A stretch of 64,000 bases of DNA, taken from the NCBI RefSeq assembly GCF_048771995.1, contig NC_133032.1, forward strand, positions 14,512,501-14,576,500, in the 5' to 3' direction. The position numbers and the translations under genes were made by a program. Below, piece by piece: positions 26,325-40,254 of this stretch. Origin of the DNA: Taeniopygia guttata (lineage: Eukaryota > Chordata > Aves > Passeriformes > Estrildidae). A model generated the notes under the pieces. It was not told the origin of the DNA. It saw nothing but the letters and a program-made list of their open reading frames with translations, and made no database searches. Numbering within the stretch: the stretch's first letter is position 1; every line of letters begins with the position of its first letter.

Positions 26325-29300
26325 TATTAAAAAGTGGCTATATCTGTGCTTTGGTTTGTTTTAACAGAGAAAGAATATGCACAATCAAATTTATGATTAG
26401 AAACCACTTATTGACTTCTGGGTGTCTAGGACTTGACCTTATATAAAATAACAGATTACCCAAATAAATAGCATTAAAAGACTTGTCCAGTCTCCCAATA
26501 AAATTAATAAGCCTTCTACAAAATATCAAACAACTATTGATTCCACTCTTTTTTTGATCGGAAAATGTTTAGACTGCATATTTATCTATGTCAGATAGAT
26601 AGAGAATTTTAAAGGGAAAGGGAAATTTTAATTCACAAGACCTTTTCTAGTTATGCTGCTAAGTTTATTAAGCTCATTGTTCAAACTACAGACCTGCTCT
26701 TTTATCAAATTTCATTTTCAGCCATTGCCTATCTGTTTTCCTTTTTTTCCCTACCACACTAAAGAGACCTTTAATACCCCCTCATTTCGTCTTGGAAGGA
26801 TAATTATATATTATATATATAATTATCACCATATCACTCCACAACTATCTAACATTAACTAGACAGCTACAGTTCTCTCTGTGGCAGTATTTTTTGTGCC
26901 TCTTTTCTGCATCTTCTGATGTTTTTTATGTATCTTTGAATTTAAGAACTATTTTGGGAGTGTTTTCCCCTTCTCCTTTTAGAGATTTCTAGCACAAAGC
27001 CTTTTTTTCCCTCTCTGACGAGAAAACAGAATCCTCTATTCCATATCCACTTTGCCTCTGAGTCTAAATATGGCGCAGCATATTTCAGAAGCATTTTTTG
27101 ATCCACCAGGAATAACAAAGAATATGATTTATGCAAAAGTGCACATTCATACCTCTTATGCATTAAGCTTTTTCCAAAAATGTGACAGCCCCATAGGGAA
27201 TAATGTTTTTCCATGTTCCTGTGAGAGCCATAATATTTCATTTTGCATTCAGTCTTATGAGATGTAAATTCCCTATAGATTCATTTTAGTTTGAAGCCAC
27301 TGGTGAAAACCCTTAAATTTCTAATAGCTGAAGTCAGGCACTGAAATCTGCAACTCTGCACTTGAATAAATACTCAGGTCCTGAAAAAAAATAAAATAAT
27401 GCTGATCCATAGATTATTTCTCCCATCACCGTGAGATTTGAGTTTTTTATTAACAATAACAATATATGCCAACTTGCTTGAATTTTTCAGCAAGAATAAT
27501 ACCCTCAAACCACTTAAGTGTTATGGAAGTTTTTCCTAAATGTTTCAGTTGTGCCAAAACCTTATTTTCCTAGAAGAGGTACTGAGCAAAATCTACTGCA
27601 AGCTCTATGACTGAGTACCAACAACTTCTGTTGTCTCCACTGAAAAACAATGAAGGCCATGCTCATATTGCTGTTCAACCTCCTATGAAAACCTGTATAA
27701 GCCCTTATTGGATAGCTATGCAGGCATATTGCTGGAAAAAAAAAATGGCAAAAATAGAGAATTCTCAAGTTCTATTATGCACAAATGATTTGTCAAGCTT
27801 CATTTACTTTATAGAATTAATGTAACTCACGACTAATAAAGTAATTGAATTCTCTAAAATAGATACACTATCGTACAAGCCCAATATGACAAAGGCAAAC
27901 AGATTTTGTTGGCATAGCTCAGCTTGATAAGACTCTTCTTACCAACTAGTTCATTTTAAAACATACATTTATCTCTGAAAGAATCAGAATATATTACACC
28001 TTCAAGTTCACTTGAATGAGCAAAGATTAGAGCAAAATGAATGAGGAAATTTTAGATCATATAATCTCTCATACCTCTACAAAGAGTTTCACATTATGTT
28101 ATAAACTAACTAGCTTCTTAAGACAAAAAAAAATCTGTTTAAAGCTTTTAAAGGTAACAAGAGAATAGTTTCTATTACCTTCACTCCCCAGGTGGTTAAT
28201 AATATGTAGCTATTAAAATGTTTTTTTAAAACAGTACATTAAATTCATTGGCCTCATATCAGCAAGGAATTAAACCACATCTAACTTCATGCACACGAGT
28301 ATTCCCACTGCACTTAATGAAACCATTTGCATGCTTATGACTACATACAGTCCAAAAATCCCTTGTTGAACCAAAATAACAAGAAAGATTTTTAACTCCT
28401 AAACATTCTTAACAATTAAAGCAATAGCATAAAAATTTCATTCTGGTGTGTTACATAATTCAATCTGCCTTTAAAAATGTATTGACACATTTTGGCTGTG
28501 GTGGACTATACCTCTGTGTTGCCAAACTTTCAATTTTTCTATGGTTTTGGTTAGCTTTGGTTTAATGAACAGACTTCTTATTTGAAAAACAGCAGATTTC
28601 TCTCTCTTCTGATTTCTACTTTCCCTGAAAATCCTTCTTTTACTTTCAGCTGACTTTCACTGACTCTTTCACTACTGCTACTATTATTTCTTGAACTGTA
28701 CCATTCTTTTGTCTATCATGATAATATAAAATATGCAAAATTACTGCATGGGATAAGCATAATAAAAAATTTTCCTTATGTAAGTTATACTTGAGTAGAG
28801 TCAGGTAAAACTGAGTATATTTATACTGAGATCACTCTTCTATGCATGTCTGCATCTGATTTTTACTGAAGATTAGAATTACATGTTATATTTACTTGCT
28901 ATATCTGAACTAATGCCAGCTTAACAATTTTAGAGGGAACAAGCAGAAAGGCCAGATGTGCCTTGGAAATCTTCCCTCTTTGGTGGGATACCCCTTCCCT
29001 GGAACTATGTTCTATGCCAGATGAACCGACAGTTGTTCCAAAGTCACTTTTTTTTTTGTTGCATTTCTCCTATGACAGACAAGAGAGATGATCACAACGT
29101 ACTTTTCCCCTTTGTCTAAAAGAAGGAAAAATATCTTTACACTAAATTTAAGGCACTTTTTGGGGTGCATGGAATTCTTTTGACACAGTCAAATGAGTGC
29201 AGAAAGCAGCAGAAGAACCTCCTAGTGCAAGTAACTCAGAGCTGCTTTTTTGGGAGTACTGAGCTGTTGTCTCCACGTGCACTGTAGCTGAATTGAAAAT

Positions 29301-29848
29301 ACTTCTAGATAAGTCTATAACCTCTTCATACCTTGAAACAAGGTTAAAATGCAGTTATCAACGGAGATAATGTTCTACAAGATTTTAGTAATATTATACC
29401 AACTAAAATATACCCTAATGTAAGGTCAGTAAATAACTGAAATCTACAATAGACTGAGAACAGACTCTGATAAGCAAATTAATACTAAAAAGTCTAAGGC
29501 TAATTAGAACATATCTAATTATAATAGAATACTTGTAGTACTTAAAATTACTTTTTACAGTATAAAATAATGTAAATATAACACTATCAGAAAAATACTA
29601 TGCTTGTTGTCTAAATTGTGTATTTTTTATTTAAAAATGCTTATTGTTTTTTACCCAAGGAATCTCCCCCCCTCTGAAAAGTTTCATTGACTCAAATTTT
29701 TCTGTAATCTCTAAGCTCTGTATTGAAAATAAGATAAATTTGTTTAAAAAATGATATTTCTACTTTCTGCTACTGCTTTTATTTCAAGATTTAGAAAAAA
29801 TTTAGCTATTTTCTTCTTAGAAAATGCCATGCCTGTTTGTATTTACAG
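26325..29848 (+). other. XIRP2 intron
   Basis: AT-rich intron without a recognised exon or element beyond the MITE at its start. A self-complementary run of TA and ATTA words lies at about 26,803-26,826. The last 30 bases form the acceptor of the next exon. Confidence 0.6.
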
Positions 29849-29985
29849 TGGAGTCTCGCAAACTGGTAAGAGGACTATCTAAAGAGAGTGCTCCCAGGGC
29901 TGATAACACACTGCTGGATTTCCAGGAGACTGTCTCCTTTAAAGAAAGAATGGCTATGTACAAGGCTGCTGTGTCCTTTGCCCAT
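29849..29985 (+). CDS. XIRP2: XIRP2 exon with the KERMA.YKAAVS motif (residues 147-192)
   Basis: Acceptor GTATTTACAG, donor GTAAGA, phase 1 in and phase 0 out. The peptide ends in ETVSFKERMAMYKAAVSFAH. This is the signature shared by XIRP2 (VSLKERMARYQAAVS) and LIMA1 (TSIKDRMAKYQAAVS), a helical segment in the N-terminal part of both. The ATG at 29,950-29,952 corresponds to the methionine used as the start of the human XIRP2 reference protein, so internal initiation here is possible. Upstream residues (ESRKLVRGL, RADNTLL) also resemble the acidic stretch before this motif in the family. The identification is firm. Confidence 0.92.
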
Positions 29986-32250
29986 GTAAGATATCACTGG
30001 TTTCTTACCTTCCTACCTTTCCATTTGCTTTGCACAGTGACATATCCTGCCCTCTTTATTTATCCAAGCTGACTGACCGACCATTATGGGGATCAAAATT
30101 TGAAACCTAAATTAACAAACCTACTTTAAAAAGTTATTGATGCATCAGTCTCCATCTCTTCTGAGGGAGATTTTTCATGCTATAAAGCTCTGGTAATCTG
30201 GAAAATTCCCTTTAACTCATTAGAAGGACTGGGTTTTTCTTTCACTGCATTTATTAGGGCTATCAGCATGTGATAGCCAGCAGCTTCTGCATTACTAAAA
30301 TTATTACTAAATAATAAAATCATATTCAAAAACACTTTAAGTTTAGACCTCTTGCTGTTCAAACTAAAGAATTTTAAATTGCTGCATTTTAAAATAGTAG
30401 CTCTATGAGACAAGGGGTATGAATAAGTATTGTTTTGTAATAAAATTATTTAAAATCAGCATTATATAAAAGAGTAGTTACGAAAAAAAATACTTATTAA
30501 TTTTGTTTTACATCTTTCTCTAAATATCTATCAATATGATTAAGTATTTTTCTGCAAATTTTAAAATATTGATACCAAGTAGCATATAATGTATTTGGTT
30601 AACAGAATTTGTAAACTAGTAAAACAGACCTCCTCACTACACATTGATTTATCAGTCAGGAATATCTGAAAACTGTCTCTTCAGATCTCAGCCAGGAAAA
30701 TCTTCCTCAGTTCTGCAGAAACATTAAGGGTTAAAAGTGGTTTTTTATCATATTTAAAATCCCAGCTAGAAGTTGCAGCTCAGATCCCTTGTATAAGGAA
30801 AGGAAGGCATTTTGAGGGCTTGCTCTAATGTGAGAATGACAAAGGTCTTTGTTTACACCAAACTTTCAGCACATTCAAAGAATACCTTCTTCTCACTGTA
30901 AACTAGACCAGAGTAATTTCTGTAAATCAGAGACCATATCTGGCAAAAGAAGGACTACAATTCAGCTCTCACCAGACATTATCTTCATCCATATGCAAGT
31001 ACAGTTGTAGAGGATTCCCAGTCTTACCTGCACTTCAGTCTTGGGAAAAAGGGTTGGCATTACCTGAAGGGACCTTCTGGGTCCCTGGATAATCCAGAAA
31101 CCACATAGTGAAAACAGCCATCAGAGTCCAAGTGTTTTCCAGCCATCAAACTCCTGCCTGATGACCCAACTGCTTGGTGTTTATTTGGAGCAGATTCCTG
31201 CATTTCATCTGTCTGAGAAGGTCCCAATTCCCTAGTCCAGCAATTAGAAACTTTGCTGAAGTTAGTACCCTCTGTCACAATGAAAAGAACTGCAAGAAGC
31301 CTGACCCAACCTAACTGTGTTGAGCACATAGGAACTATTTCATTTATACTCAGAAACCTCTTGCAATTTCTTGCTGAAATGGATGGTTGACTGAAAAAAG
31401 GAACTTTATATTTGGTTCCATTAAAGGGAATTAATACATTTCAATAGAGGACCCATAACTGCATTTACCTGTTCAAAATATCTCCAAATGGCTGTTAAGG
31501 TTGACCTGAAATGTTAATTATTAAAACAATTACTTTCCACATTCACATATTCATATACATATATAATCATGCAGCCTTCATCACAGGGAAAAAAACACCT
31601 GTTTTTATGATCTGCTTACTCACTCATATATATATATAAGTAGTAAATCTAACTTTACTTAGTAGCTTCATTACAAATGCATTGCTAATTTTTGGGTGGG
31701 CTTTTTTCTATATAGCAATTAATACATTAAAATCCTGAAAGCCTCATCCAATGCCATCTAAAAAGTATGACAAAAGGGACAGAACTAGAACAGGAAGCCC
31801 GAGGCTAAGTGCCCCCTTGTGACTTTCATTGCGGTTGTTGGGAAGACAGGTCATCCCACAAAGCATGAAGCATTCTGCATGTTTTCCAACAATTCCTGTT
31901 CAAAACACAGAGAGGGCCAGGTGGAAACTCTGAATGCCATGGAATTCTGAAGAGACAAGTAGAAGAGGGAACAGCAGAAAGGTTATTCTGGAAAGTGGTT
32001 GTTACTGCCAATCAAGCATATGGGACTTATTTTGGTGCTCAAGATTCAGTCTAAGCTTACCTTTAAGCTGTCTAAATCATCAAATACGTCTCTTGTGCAG
32101 CAGCCTATGAATTTGCCAAAACCAGTGTTTATGATTCTCTCAGTCACTCCTGAATACTGCTGTTAACTAGTTAAAAATAAAGAAAACTACGTCATAGAAG
32201 TGTGCTTTAGGTGCAAATAGATAACAATTGATCTTATTTTATCACTCTAG
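29986..32250 (+). other. XIRP2 intron
   Basis: AT-rich intron with a short TA microsatellite at about 31,624-31,639. No exon or recognisable element was seen. The segment at about 31,060-31,330 is somewhat richer in GC and open on the minus strand for 89 codons, without coding character. Confidence 0.6.
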
Positions 32251-32382
32251 AGTTCACAGAAGACCAAGTTCTGTACTGTGCCTGGTGGCCTGGCAGCAGT
32301 GAGGAAACAATTTGAGAAAGTACAAAGGATGTCTCCAAAAAAGACCTTTGTTCAGTACCAGCACCAGCATAGATCTCTACAG
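32251..32382 (+). CDS. XIRP2: XIRP2 exon with VPGGLAAVRKQFEK (residues 193-236)
   Basis: A 44-codon exon between a T-rich acceptor (ATCACTCTAG) and a GTAACA donor, phase 0 at both ends. It contains VPGGLAAVRKQFEK followed by KKTFVQYQHQHRS. Human XIRP2 has VPGGLAKVKKQFED and NTFAQYQYQHQNRS at the same place, directly after the KERMA segment. LIMA1 lacks this block, so the exon marks the gene as XIRP2. The sequence shows no break and is strongly conserved relative to the human protein as recalled. Confidence 0.94.
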
Positions 32383-35300
32383 GTAACAGCATTTTAATTC
32401 TAACAAATTAGGTCTGCCCTGCTAGATAACTGAGGGGAAAAAAAAAAGATTGCTTGCTTTACTGACGAGTTTTCATTATGAGTAAGGCAATATTTTTCTA
32501 ATGCTCATAGTCATAGAATTTTATATTTGTAATGCACCACAGGATTCATATATTTTTTATGCAGATGAACACTCACTATATTTTAGACTCAACTAGACTC
32601 AGATTGAGTAAAGCAAATGATTACTATAGCAGTATTTTATACCGAAACCTGTCTATAAGATTTTTTATTTATACATTATCATTTGTCATGGTGATATTTT
32701 GTATTTATTGCACTTGTTAAGTTGTTCTCTTTCAATAGGAGTTTTCTGCTTCCATTGAATTAAATTAATAAATTTCCCTAAGCAGATCAAAAACTGCACA
32801 GAAGAACCCAGACATTACATGAGAGTAGAGCAAAGCAGTAGCTAAGTGTTGCTTCAGATGAAAGACCTTTACATTTCATTGCTTCATTAGGCTATACCAT
32901 GCAAAATTGTTGTAGGAGATAACGATTTTGGACTATGTGAAATCCCCTGCAATAAAGCGCTGTACAATCTGTCCTGTGCACTCTGAAAAACAGTAAATTT
33001 CTTTACCATCCTGCACTTCTTGGAGAGATTTTTTAAGCAATATTGTTCTCCCAGCTTTTTAGAAAAAAACACATTAACATTTTTCCATAGGTTTATTTTC
33101 ATGTTAAATAACTATCATTGTATCTACCACTCATCTCTCATTTCTTACACATTAATACCTATATCAACAATTTTCACAGACAACAAGCAAAACTCCAGTT
33201 TGTAAGGAAGAAGACAGAGTTTGCTGCAGAGGTATTAATCCATCTTTAACTAAGCAGAAAAATGCCATAGTGGGTCATACTCACAATGGTGCATAATCTA
33301 CAGTAATGGAAGTGTTTTATGAACCTACTTTTCTGATGACATGGCCCACTCTACGTGCCAGTTTTCTGGGTGAATGAATACAGAACCCTGTAGAGAAATT
33401 ATGTGACTTTTCTCTTACGCAGAACCCAATAATTTCATTTCTGTGATGTGTAGATGCATTTTCCAGGACATCCATCTCTCCACAAAGCCACTAGAATGGT
33501 TCCATTTCTCCAGTCATGATGTGACCTCAAAGCATACTTATCCATGAATTTTTCCTCTGTGGCTAGTTGAGGAGGCTCTCTCAAACCACCAGGAGAAATA
33601 GCCACATACACTGGAAAATGAAATCTCTCAGACCATACAGAACCATCTTTAAATTTACATTAAATAACTTATTGCAAGACCATAAAATCCCATTTCTATG
33701 TAACATAACTGCACTTTCATGGAAAATGGGATTATACACTTAAGTAGTTGAAAGATTATTCAAGGTCACTGAATCTATCCTGGGGCAAAACAGAGAAAAC
33801 ACATAGTTTGAAGACAGATCTCCAGATCTGGATAAATTCAAATTATTAATCCAAGATAAAATAAGAACACAAATTTTTAAACAGTAATCTAAATACTTAA
33901 TATTCTACTACATAGTAAATTATTGTTTAAGGTGTTCATGACTTTTCATTCAAAATATTGTCATAAAATATGCAAACAATAACTATTAATCTCCCTGTTT
34001 TTCTCAGGCAGCAGCTATCACTCTTGGCTCTCTACATTGTACTGGAAATTGGTTCTTTGTAATAGTTGCCATAATACCAGTAGAGCTCAATAAACTTGTG
34101 TCCAAAATGGTGAGCAGCAATGAAAACTGACCAGAGACTTGCCCTGTGCTCATGAATTCAACCAAAGTCTGAGTAGACACCTGGTCTGTGTTCTGACCAC
34201 TGACATCATGAGCACCTTCTAGCTCAGCCACCACGATGAGAAGAGGCCATGAGCTTTGGTGTCACACCTGTGCAGGTGCCAGCCTGGAGTGCTTTGCTAC
34301 CCCAGCTCAGCCACCTGACAGCTCAGGCACAGCCCCAGTGCCTGGTGTCAGAAATGAGCCTTAGCTGGCAAGTAAACTGAACCCCCAACACAGCAAAGGA
34401 GTGGAACACAGAGAAATCATCTGATATTCACTCACCCATACAGTACAGAACGTCAGAACTCACACGGGCATAGACACCCCTCTTAACTCAGGGTCATTCC
34501 AGAGCAATTTTCTAAGATGGCTACTGTTGCAATTGCCAATTTTCTAGCAATTGCAGAGAATAAAATTGAATAACAGGACAATGTCAGCGAATGGTGAAAA
34601 CCTCACATTTTAATAAAAATCTTTCATACAGTGCCCAAGACACCCTAAGTATATACATACAAATAAGCAAGGCTGACAAATCATAGGGATGAAGTGCAGA
34701 TAAGTGAAATTCTTATACGAAATTTCTGCAAGACTCTTACTGAGCTTATGTGCAATGAGACCGTGCTAAAGAACATACATAGGTAAAAAAACATTGCTTT
34801 GAGGAAGAAATGAAGATCCATGCCAAATAGCCATTCCATTGTCACTAACTTTGTACGTGAAGTTTCAGGCTCACAATTTACTTCCATTGCTGCTTACAAG
34901 TTTGTACATACTGTTCATTTAGAACAGAAAGTTCTCAATTTGTCAATACATAAGCCAACTTCTGAGAAATTATATGTTGATATAATGTCATGTTTATATA
35001 ATCATATGTTGTACCATTATGTGCAGTTCAACATTATACATCGGTTGTGAGATAGTAAAAGACTTGTGCTTGGATGAACCTCTGAGCCATTTGATCCCCT
35101 TGAAATACATACTTACATAGATAGAGAACTGTATACATGTCTTATGTATATATACATATAATGTACTGTACATATTATGAGCTGAAAAGAATTCTATTTT
35201 TGAAAGTTAAAGTGTGTTTTAATTGTTATTTGAACAGAAGGAAACTAAAAATATCAACACAAAAAAGCAAACCTTGGTCTAAATTACACAGAACAATTAC

Positions 35301-38183
35301 TGATAATTCAAATCTTGGCACATTTTTCAATAAGAATTCTATCTAAATTATTGCAGTACAGAAGTACTAAAATTGTTGTATAACCCACTACCATAAAATG
35401 TGTGTAGCAATTACAGCTCTCTTCAGTAACAAAATGTGAATGCCGACATAAAAAAACACTCCTCTAACAACATTTATACAGACTTGTTCTCGGACTTACA
35501 TGTTTATTTTTAAATAGTATTTTTAGGTTAGAATGACTTATTACCCAGAGACACAACAGTACACAGTAGGGCTCTGTGTTAAGCACCATACAGATTTGCA
35601 AGGGAAGGCCAGCAGCCCACACAAAGGGTGACAGGAAACAAATGTAAGAGACTGGAGGATAAAGAATTCTGAAAGAAAATTTAAAAATTGTAAGAAACTA
35701 TTCATGAGCAAGCAGCATGCCAACAATCATCCAGCTGACAGGGTTTTCTGAAGCTTACTCATGATATGCCATAAACAAAATGTAATTGACCAATTTTACA
35801 GAATATACTACAAAGTCCATGGGATCTACAAAACATGCCACAAAGCATAATGGGGTAGACTAAATTAATCATACCTACACAAATGCTATATCCAACAGTT
35901 GGCAGTTCTAGAGGAGGGATGAAACCACAGATCTTCTAACTCTCCACTTGTTCAGAGTAATAAACCAGCAGCATTTAACACCCTGGAATTTCAATTAGCC
36001 ATTTTGTCTGACACACAAAATAAGAAATCCTCCATGTCCCTCTACCTCCCAGCATGCCCAGAGCAAGGCTGTGTAATTATATCATCAAAATCTGGCTCAT
36101 AATGTTTGGGCTGTATTTTCGACGGCCATTGCTATAGCATTAAATTATTATGGTCTTTTGCAATATGGCAACTACTTCATAAGCAGTACCAAAGTTACAG
36201 CAATAAAGCACTAGTGACATTCAGATTAGATATGCTTCCTGACTACATTAAGTCTAATTATATTTCTTTTTTATGCCCCACACCATTCCAAGGACACATA
36301 ATGACTACTCTGAACATATTTCATGTCTCATGAATGAGCTTTTCCAGTAATGAGAGCTTGAATTACATATCTAAAACATGCACATTAGAACAGAAAGGCA
36401 TATCTTAAATGAAAAAAGCATATATATGCATAAATATATTAAAAAGCATGTCCATATAGAGTGAAAAGGCATATTAGACATACACCTACACAGTCATTAA
36501 ACAGAGAATAGATGGAAAAATTTTCATTTCATTCTTTTTGAACTGCCTCTTTTCAACCTGGTATGTGGTTAGCTCTACATCTCCTCACATGCAGTGCAGC
36601 TCCCCCACAGCTGTTATGTACACAGGACCTGCAAGTGTACAACAGGACATCCTGTAAAAGCAGGACATGCTGTGACCTGCTCTCCTCAAGCCTCAATGCA
36701 CTCCGACAGTTCAGACAGGATTGCTTTTGATACTGGTAATACACTAAATCATTTACTGGGCCAGCAATAAGAAAATTTATTCTACCCTTTGTTCGTACAA
36801 TTTTAATTCATCTTATAGCTGAAACAGGATTTGGCAGCACAGAAGTGGAAAAGAATTCCTAAAGCCCATGGTGGGAATGCTCATTGTTTCTCTGCCATAA
36901 ATCTAAGAACCCTTGCTGCCTACTGCATGGCAGAAATTACAGGCCAGGCAGTAGATGACCCCTTATTGATTCAGCAGTATTAATGGAGATGCAAGCTGTG
37001 TAAGCATTCCTTAGTTTGAAGGTGGAATAAATCCATAAATATATGCTTTCTCATGGCATGACTAAGAGAAAGAAGTAATTTCTTGCCCCACAATTAACTG
37101 TATTTCAAGTAGTAATCAGGACTTGAGATGCAGGAAGTTTACAGCTCTATGTTGCACTAGATGTGCACCAGCAATCTCAGAAACACAGTACTGCCACCAT
37201 TGATGCTCAAGTTACATTGAACACTTGGGAAACTCTTGCTGGAGGGACCAGAAGCTCATTTCATTTGAAAGCTTATTATCAGTAGAAAACAAGCTTCCTT
37301 CTAACAAATGAAGAAGAAAATATAATTTGACATGAGTGAAATTATTTGTTAGATGGCTCTGTGTGTATGGGTGAAGCCCAGGACTGCTTAATAATATCAA
37401 TCTTTCAGATTTATTTCTTCTAATCACTAAGCCTCAAAGTACCCCATGGACGCTGGTAATGATGTAACACAGGTTTGGTGGCAGTCTTCAAATAAGAAAA
37501 CAAATCACTGTCAGAATCTGAAGCCTAACCAAACACAGATTCAGAAATCAGTTTATACAGACATCTTGGACAGTGCTTTAAACTCCTGAAGATACACTCT
37601 GTTTATTACACTGCAGTTGTCAGGCTTGTAGTTGCAGTGCTACCCTCTATATTTTACAGAATCTCTGGTTACTCTATGGGTCATATTTTTCACAATTGTA
37701 ATTCAGCATGATTTTTGCATTGAAAGAAGTTTATAAAGCACATGCAGGGAGTCATCACCTCATACAGACATATCACACTTCCTTTTATAAAGTTGCATTA
37801 GCATTATGTCCCCTGCAAGGCAACAAGTTGGAGGCACAGCATATAAAGCCAGAACAAGTCCTCCTTGTCACCTCTACCCCCTCCCAGTCCAATTATGCAT
37901 TTTATCTATTCATGAACCTTGCCATATCTGCTGGCCAGCATCTTGCTGCAGTAACAAAGACTTGACATCTTCTGTGTTACAAAAAAGCCAGTTCCAATGT
38001 TGATAGCAAAAAATATCAAAGATAATAACAATGGCATTCTGCTGTAAAATGGCTGCTCTAGTTATACCATTTCCATTAGAATTAATTTCTGACAGCCCTT
38101 CAGGCAAAAAAAAAAAAAAAAAAAGAAAAAAAATCTGATTTACTATTACCTGTTAATGTGATTTTTTTTTTATTTGTCTTGAG
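32383..38183 (+). other. XIRP2 intron
   Basis: A long AT-rich intron. A more GC-rich segment at about 34,000-34,520 stands out and may be a worn mobile element, but no family could be named. A mixed A-rich tract lies at 38,106-38,134, just before the next exon, and a T run forms part of that exon's polypyrimidine tract. Confidence 0.55.
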
Positions 38184-38291
38184 GAAACATCAAGCAGCAG
38201 GCACCACACAGTATCAAATAGCACCAGGGAAGCTGAGTGCAATGAAATGACCTCCAAAGAAAGTCAAAAAGAAGCTTCTCAAACACAAGAG
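38184..38291 (+). CDS. XIRP2: XIRP2 exon (residues 237-272)
   Basis: A 36-codon exon, phase 0 at both ends. It has a long T-rich acceptor ending TTGAG with the exon starting GAAACATC, and a GTAACT donor. The reading is Ser/Glu/Gln-rich (ETSSSRHHTVSNS, KESQKEASQTQE) and lies where human XIRP2 has a similarly polar stretch (TSRSSQEMARNEQEGSK). Conservation is weak, as expected of a linker, but the open frame, splice sites and phase all agree. The acceptor has GAG rather than the usual CAG or TAG, which is less common. Confidence 0.8.
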
Positions 38292-38641
38292 GTAACTATA
38301 TCATTTAATAATCATCTTATTGGACAATTACACTGATACTGATACATACCTACTTTGCTTCTTCTCCTTTACCTCTTGGTACAGCAAGATCTGGATTTTC
38401 TGCTGAGAGCTTATCTCATTACTCAGGGCATAATAACTTTTAAAGATGTTTTACTACATGAAGGTATTATTTAATGCAGTTAAATGTATTAATTTTTAAT
38501 GTATTATTGTTCTATCATGATAATTTTTGTATTTACATTCATATTTTTCATTGATGCAATATTTTAAATATGGCTTCAGAAGTATGTAAAATTCTTATGC
38601 ATTGCACTAAATCATGAGTAAAGTGAAGGTTTTGTGCACAG
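38292..38641 (+). other. short XIRP2 intron
   Basis: A 350-bp AT-rich intron between two short exons. Nothing else is visible in it. Confidence 0.75.
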
Positions 38642-38708
38642 GTTTCTCCTCATGAGCAAGTTATTCATGAAATGAAAATGGCTCCTACATTCACTCAGCA
38701 CGACACAG
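38642..38708 (+). CDS. XIRP2: XIRP2 exon (residues 273-295)
   Basis: A small exon of 67 bases with a TTTTGTGCACAG acceptor and a GTAAGA donor, phase 0 in and phase 1 out. The peptide VSPHEQVIHEMKMAPTF lies where human XIRP2 reads TEMVSHLEKHTEE and onwards, a weakly conserved helical linker. The phase-1 end is completed by the TA at the start of the next exon, giving Val. Alone it would be uncertain; the phase fit to both neighbours makes it likely. Confidence 0.78.
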
Positions 38709-39392
38709 GTAAGAAGTGGCATGAGAATAAACGCTCACAAATGAGCAATGGCAAATGTCTTTACTCACACAAGTGTACTGTTCTTAGCATATAAGCATGA
38801 AAACACACACTGCTCTGAATTCTCAGCAAAGCTCATTCCTTAACTTCAGTGGGACTGAAGAAATGAGTTTAGAATTCAGTATGAAGAGATTATGTTTGCA
38901 TAAGGATGTGGTTTTAAGTATAGTCTGAGTTGCTTCAAAGAATGGGGGACTTGACAGCTTGTCTGAAAATATAAGCAAACACCAGTCCATGTACATACAA
39001 AGCTGTGGATGGGTAAGGTTCAGTTTGCAACTGACCTGAATAACCCTGCAGAATATCACAGTGAAGAAGATCACAGTGTTAAGACACTGCTGCTGCAGCA
39101 GTTTAGCCCTTGAATGAGAATTCATGCCTTTCACTCGCCCACACACCTCAGTCACCCTTGGCCCTGCCATACCATGCAGGTATGGCAAAGCAGTAGTTTA
39201 TATCATGTCCCTTAACAATTATTCTAACATTTTCTCTATGGATTTCTGTACTGATCAAGTGACCCTCTAAACTTCTACAAGGCCAAACAATTTTTCCAAG
39301 ATAATGATGTTTTATAATTCACTCATAAAGTCAATTTCATAAAATGCAGGTTGGAGGAAAACCAATCTTTTTTATTCTTCTTCCCATTGCAG
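38709..39392 (+). other. XIRP2 intron
   Basis: Intron of 684 bp, AT-rich, ending in a good polypyrimidine tract (TTATTCTTCTTCCCATTGCAG is split over its last 21 bases). A 121-codon open frame on the opposite strand has no coding character. Confidence 0.7.
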
Positions 39393-39526
39393 TAATCAAT
39401 TCAGCTCAGAATGAAGAGCTCCCAAAGACTGTAACAGAGATTTTAAAACAGCAGATTGAGAAGGCAGCTCAGGAAAAGGCTGTTCACTCTGTCAGAGAGA
39501 TCACAACTTCTGCTAAAGAAGTAAAG
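39393..39526 (+). CDS. XIRP2: XIRP2 exon with EELPKTVTEILKQQIEKAAQEK (residues 295-339)
   Basis: Starts in phase 1 after a strong TTCTTCCCATTGCAG acceptor and ends in phase 0 at a GTCTGT donor, a rather weak consensus. It contains LPKTVTEILKQQIEKAAQEK and ends REITTSAKEVK. Human XIRP2 has [20 protein letters not shown] and KEMTTPAKQIK at this position. In mammals this exon is followed by the giant Xin-repeat exon in the long form, or is spliced past it in the short form. Because it ends in phase 0, it joins in frame to the LIM exon at 45,249, which starts in phase 0. Confidence 0.93.
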
Positions 39527-40254
39527 GTCTGTATTTTTAATAAGAGCAATCTTTCCTAATGCAAATGAGCAGTTAAGATACTGGTCTGTCATGCTGTCTG
39601 ATTTTCTACTTTGAATAATTATGATTAAAAATGTACCTTATGGAAGTGGTGGGAATATACAGACTTCAGGAATTAAGTGCACATAATGTAATATGTAATA
39701 CATTAGAAGGCTCCATAAGTATTTCAAGTATGTGACAAAACCAAGTCAAGGTAAAAACTTCTGCATTTTCTCCTCCTCTGATGAATAGTCTCCTCTTCCC
39801 TTGTTTTGAATCTCTAAGTATGTGTAATTTGTCACCGCAGACCCTCAAAAAATACCACTTTCAAAAGAAATTAAAATGACCATAAGCGACAGCTAAAGTT
39901 TGTTATGCTTATAATGCAAAGTCTGCATTTGTTGCATCAAAATCTCTAAGACTGCTCAATCATCATTTTGCATGAATTCCACATTTCTTTTCACATATAT
40001 CCTATGATGCAAATATCACAGCTCTTAGCTCAAAAGATTGGTTTTATGCATTCTGAGCAATAGCTGATAGATTGTGTCTTTCCAGATCCTATTATAATCC
40101 TATTGCTTGGATCTTGCAGAACTTGCTTTTGTGCAGAAGAGAAAAATTGTTTTCTATATTACTGTGCTTAAAAAAAAAGAGGAAAAGAAAAAAAAATAAA
40201 AAAGAGGGAAAAAACCACAACCATAAACCACAGAAAACCCAACATATTTGCCCC
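39527..40254 (+). other. intron before the fossil Xin exon, with an A-rich tract
   Basis: AT-rich sequence with no exon. An A/AAG-rich low-complexity tract occupies about 40,170-40,216 and directly precedes the first recognisable remains of the giant exon. The former acceptor could not be recognised and may be hidden in or replaced by this tract. Confidence 0.6.

Noticed and set aside
31060-31330. A GGGACC-containing stretch that recalled the CR1 3' tail
   Set aside because: The rest of the CR1 tail (TTGGAAGGGACC context and ATTCTGTG repeats) is absent.
34000-34520. GC-richer segment that might be an LTR
   Set aside because: No family-specific block or clear ends were recognised.
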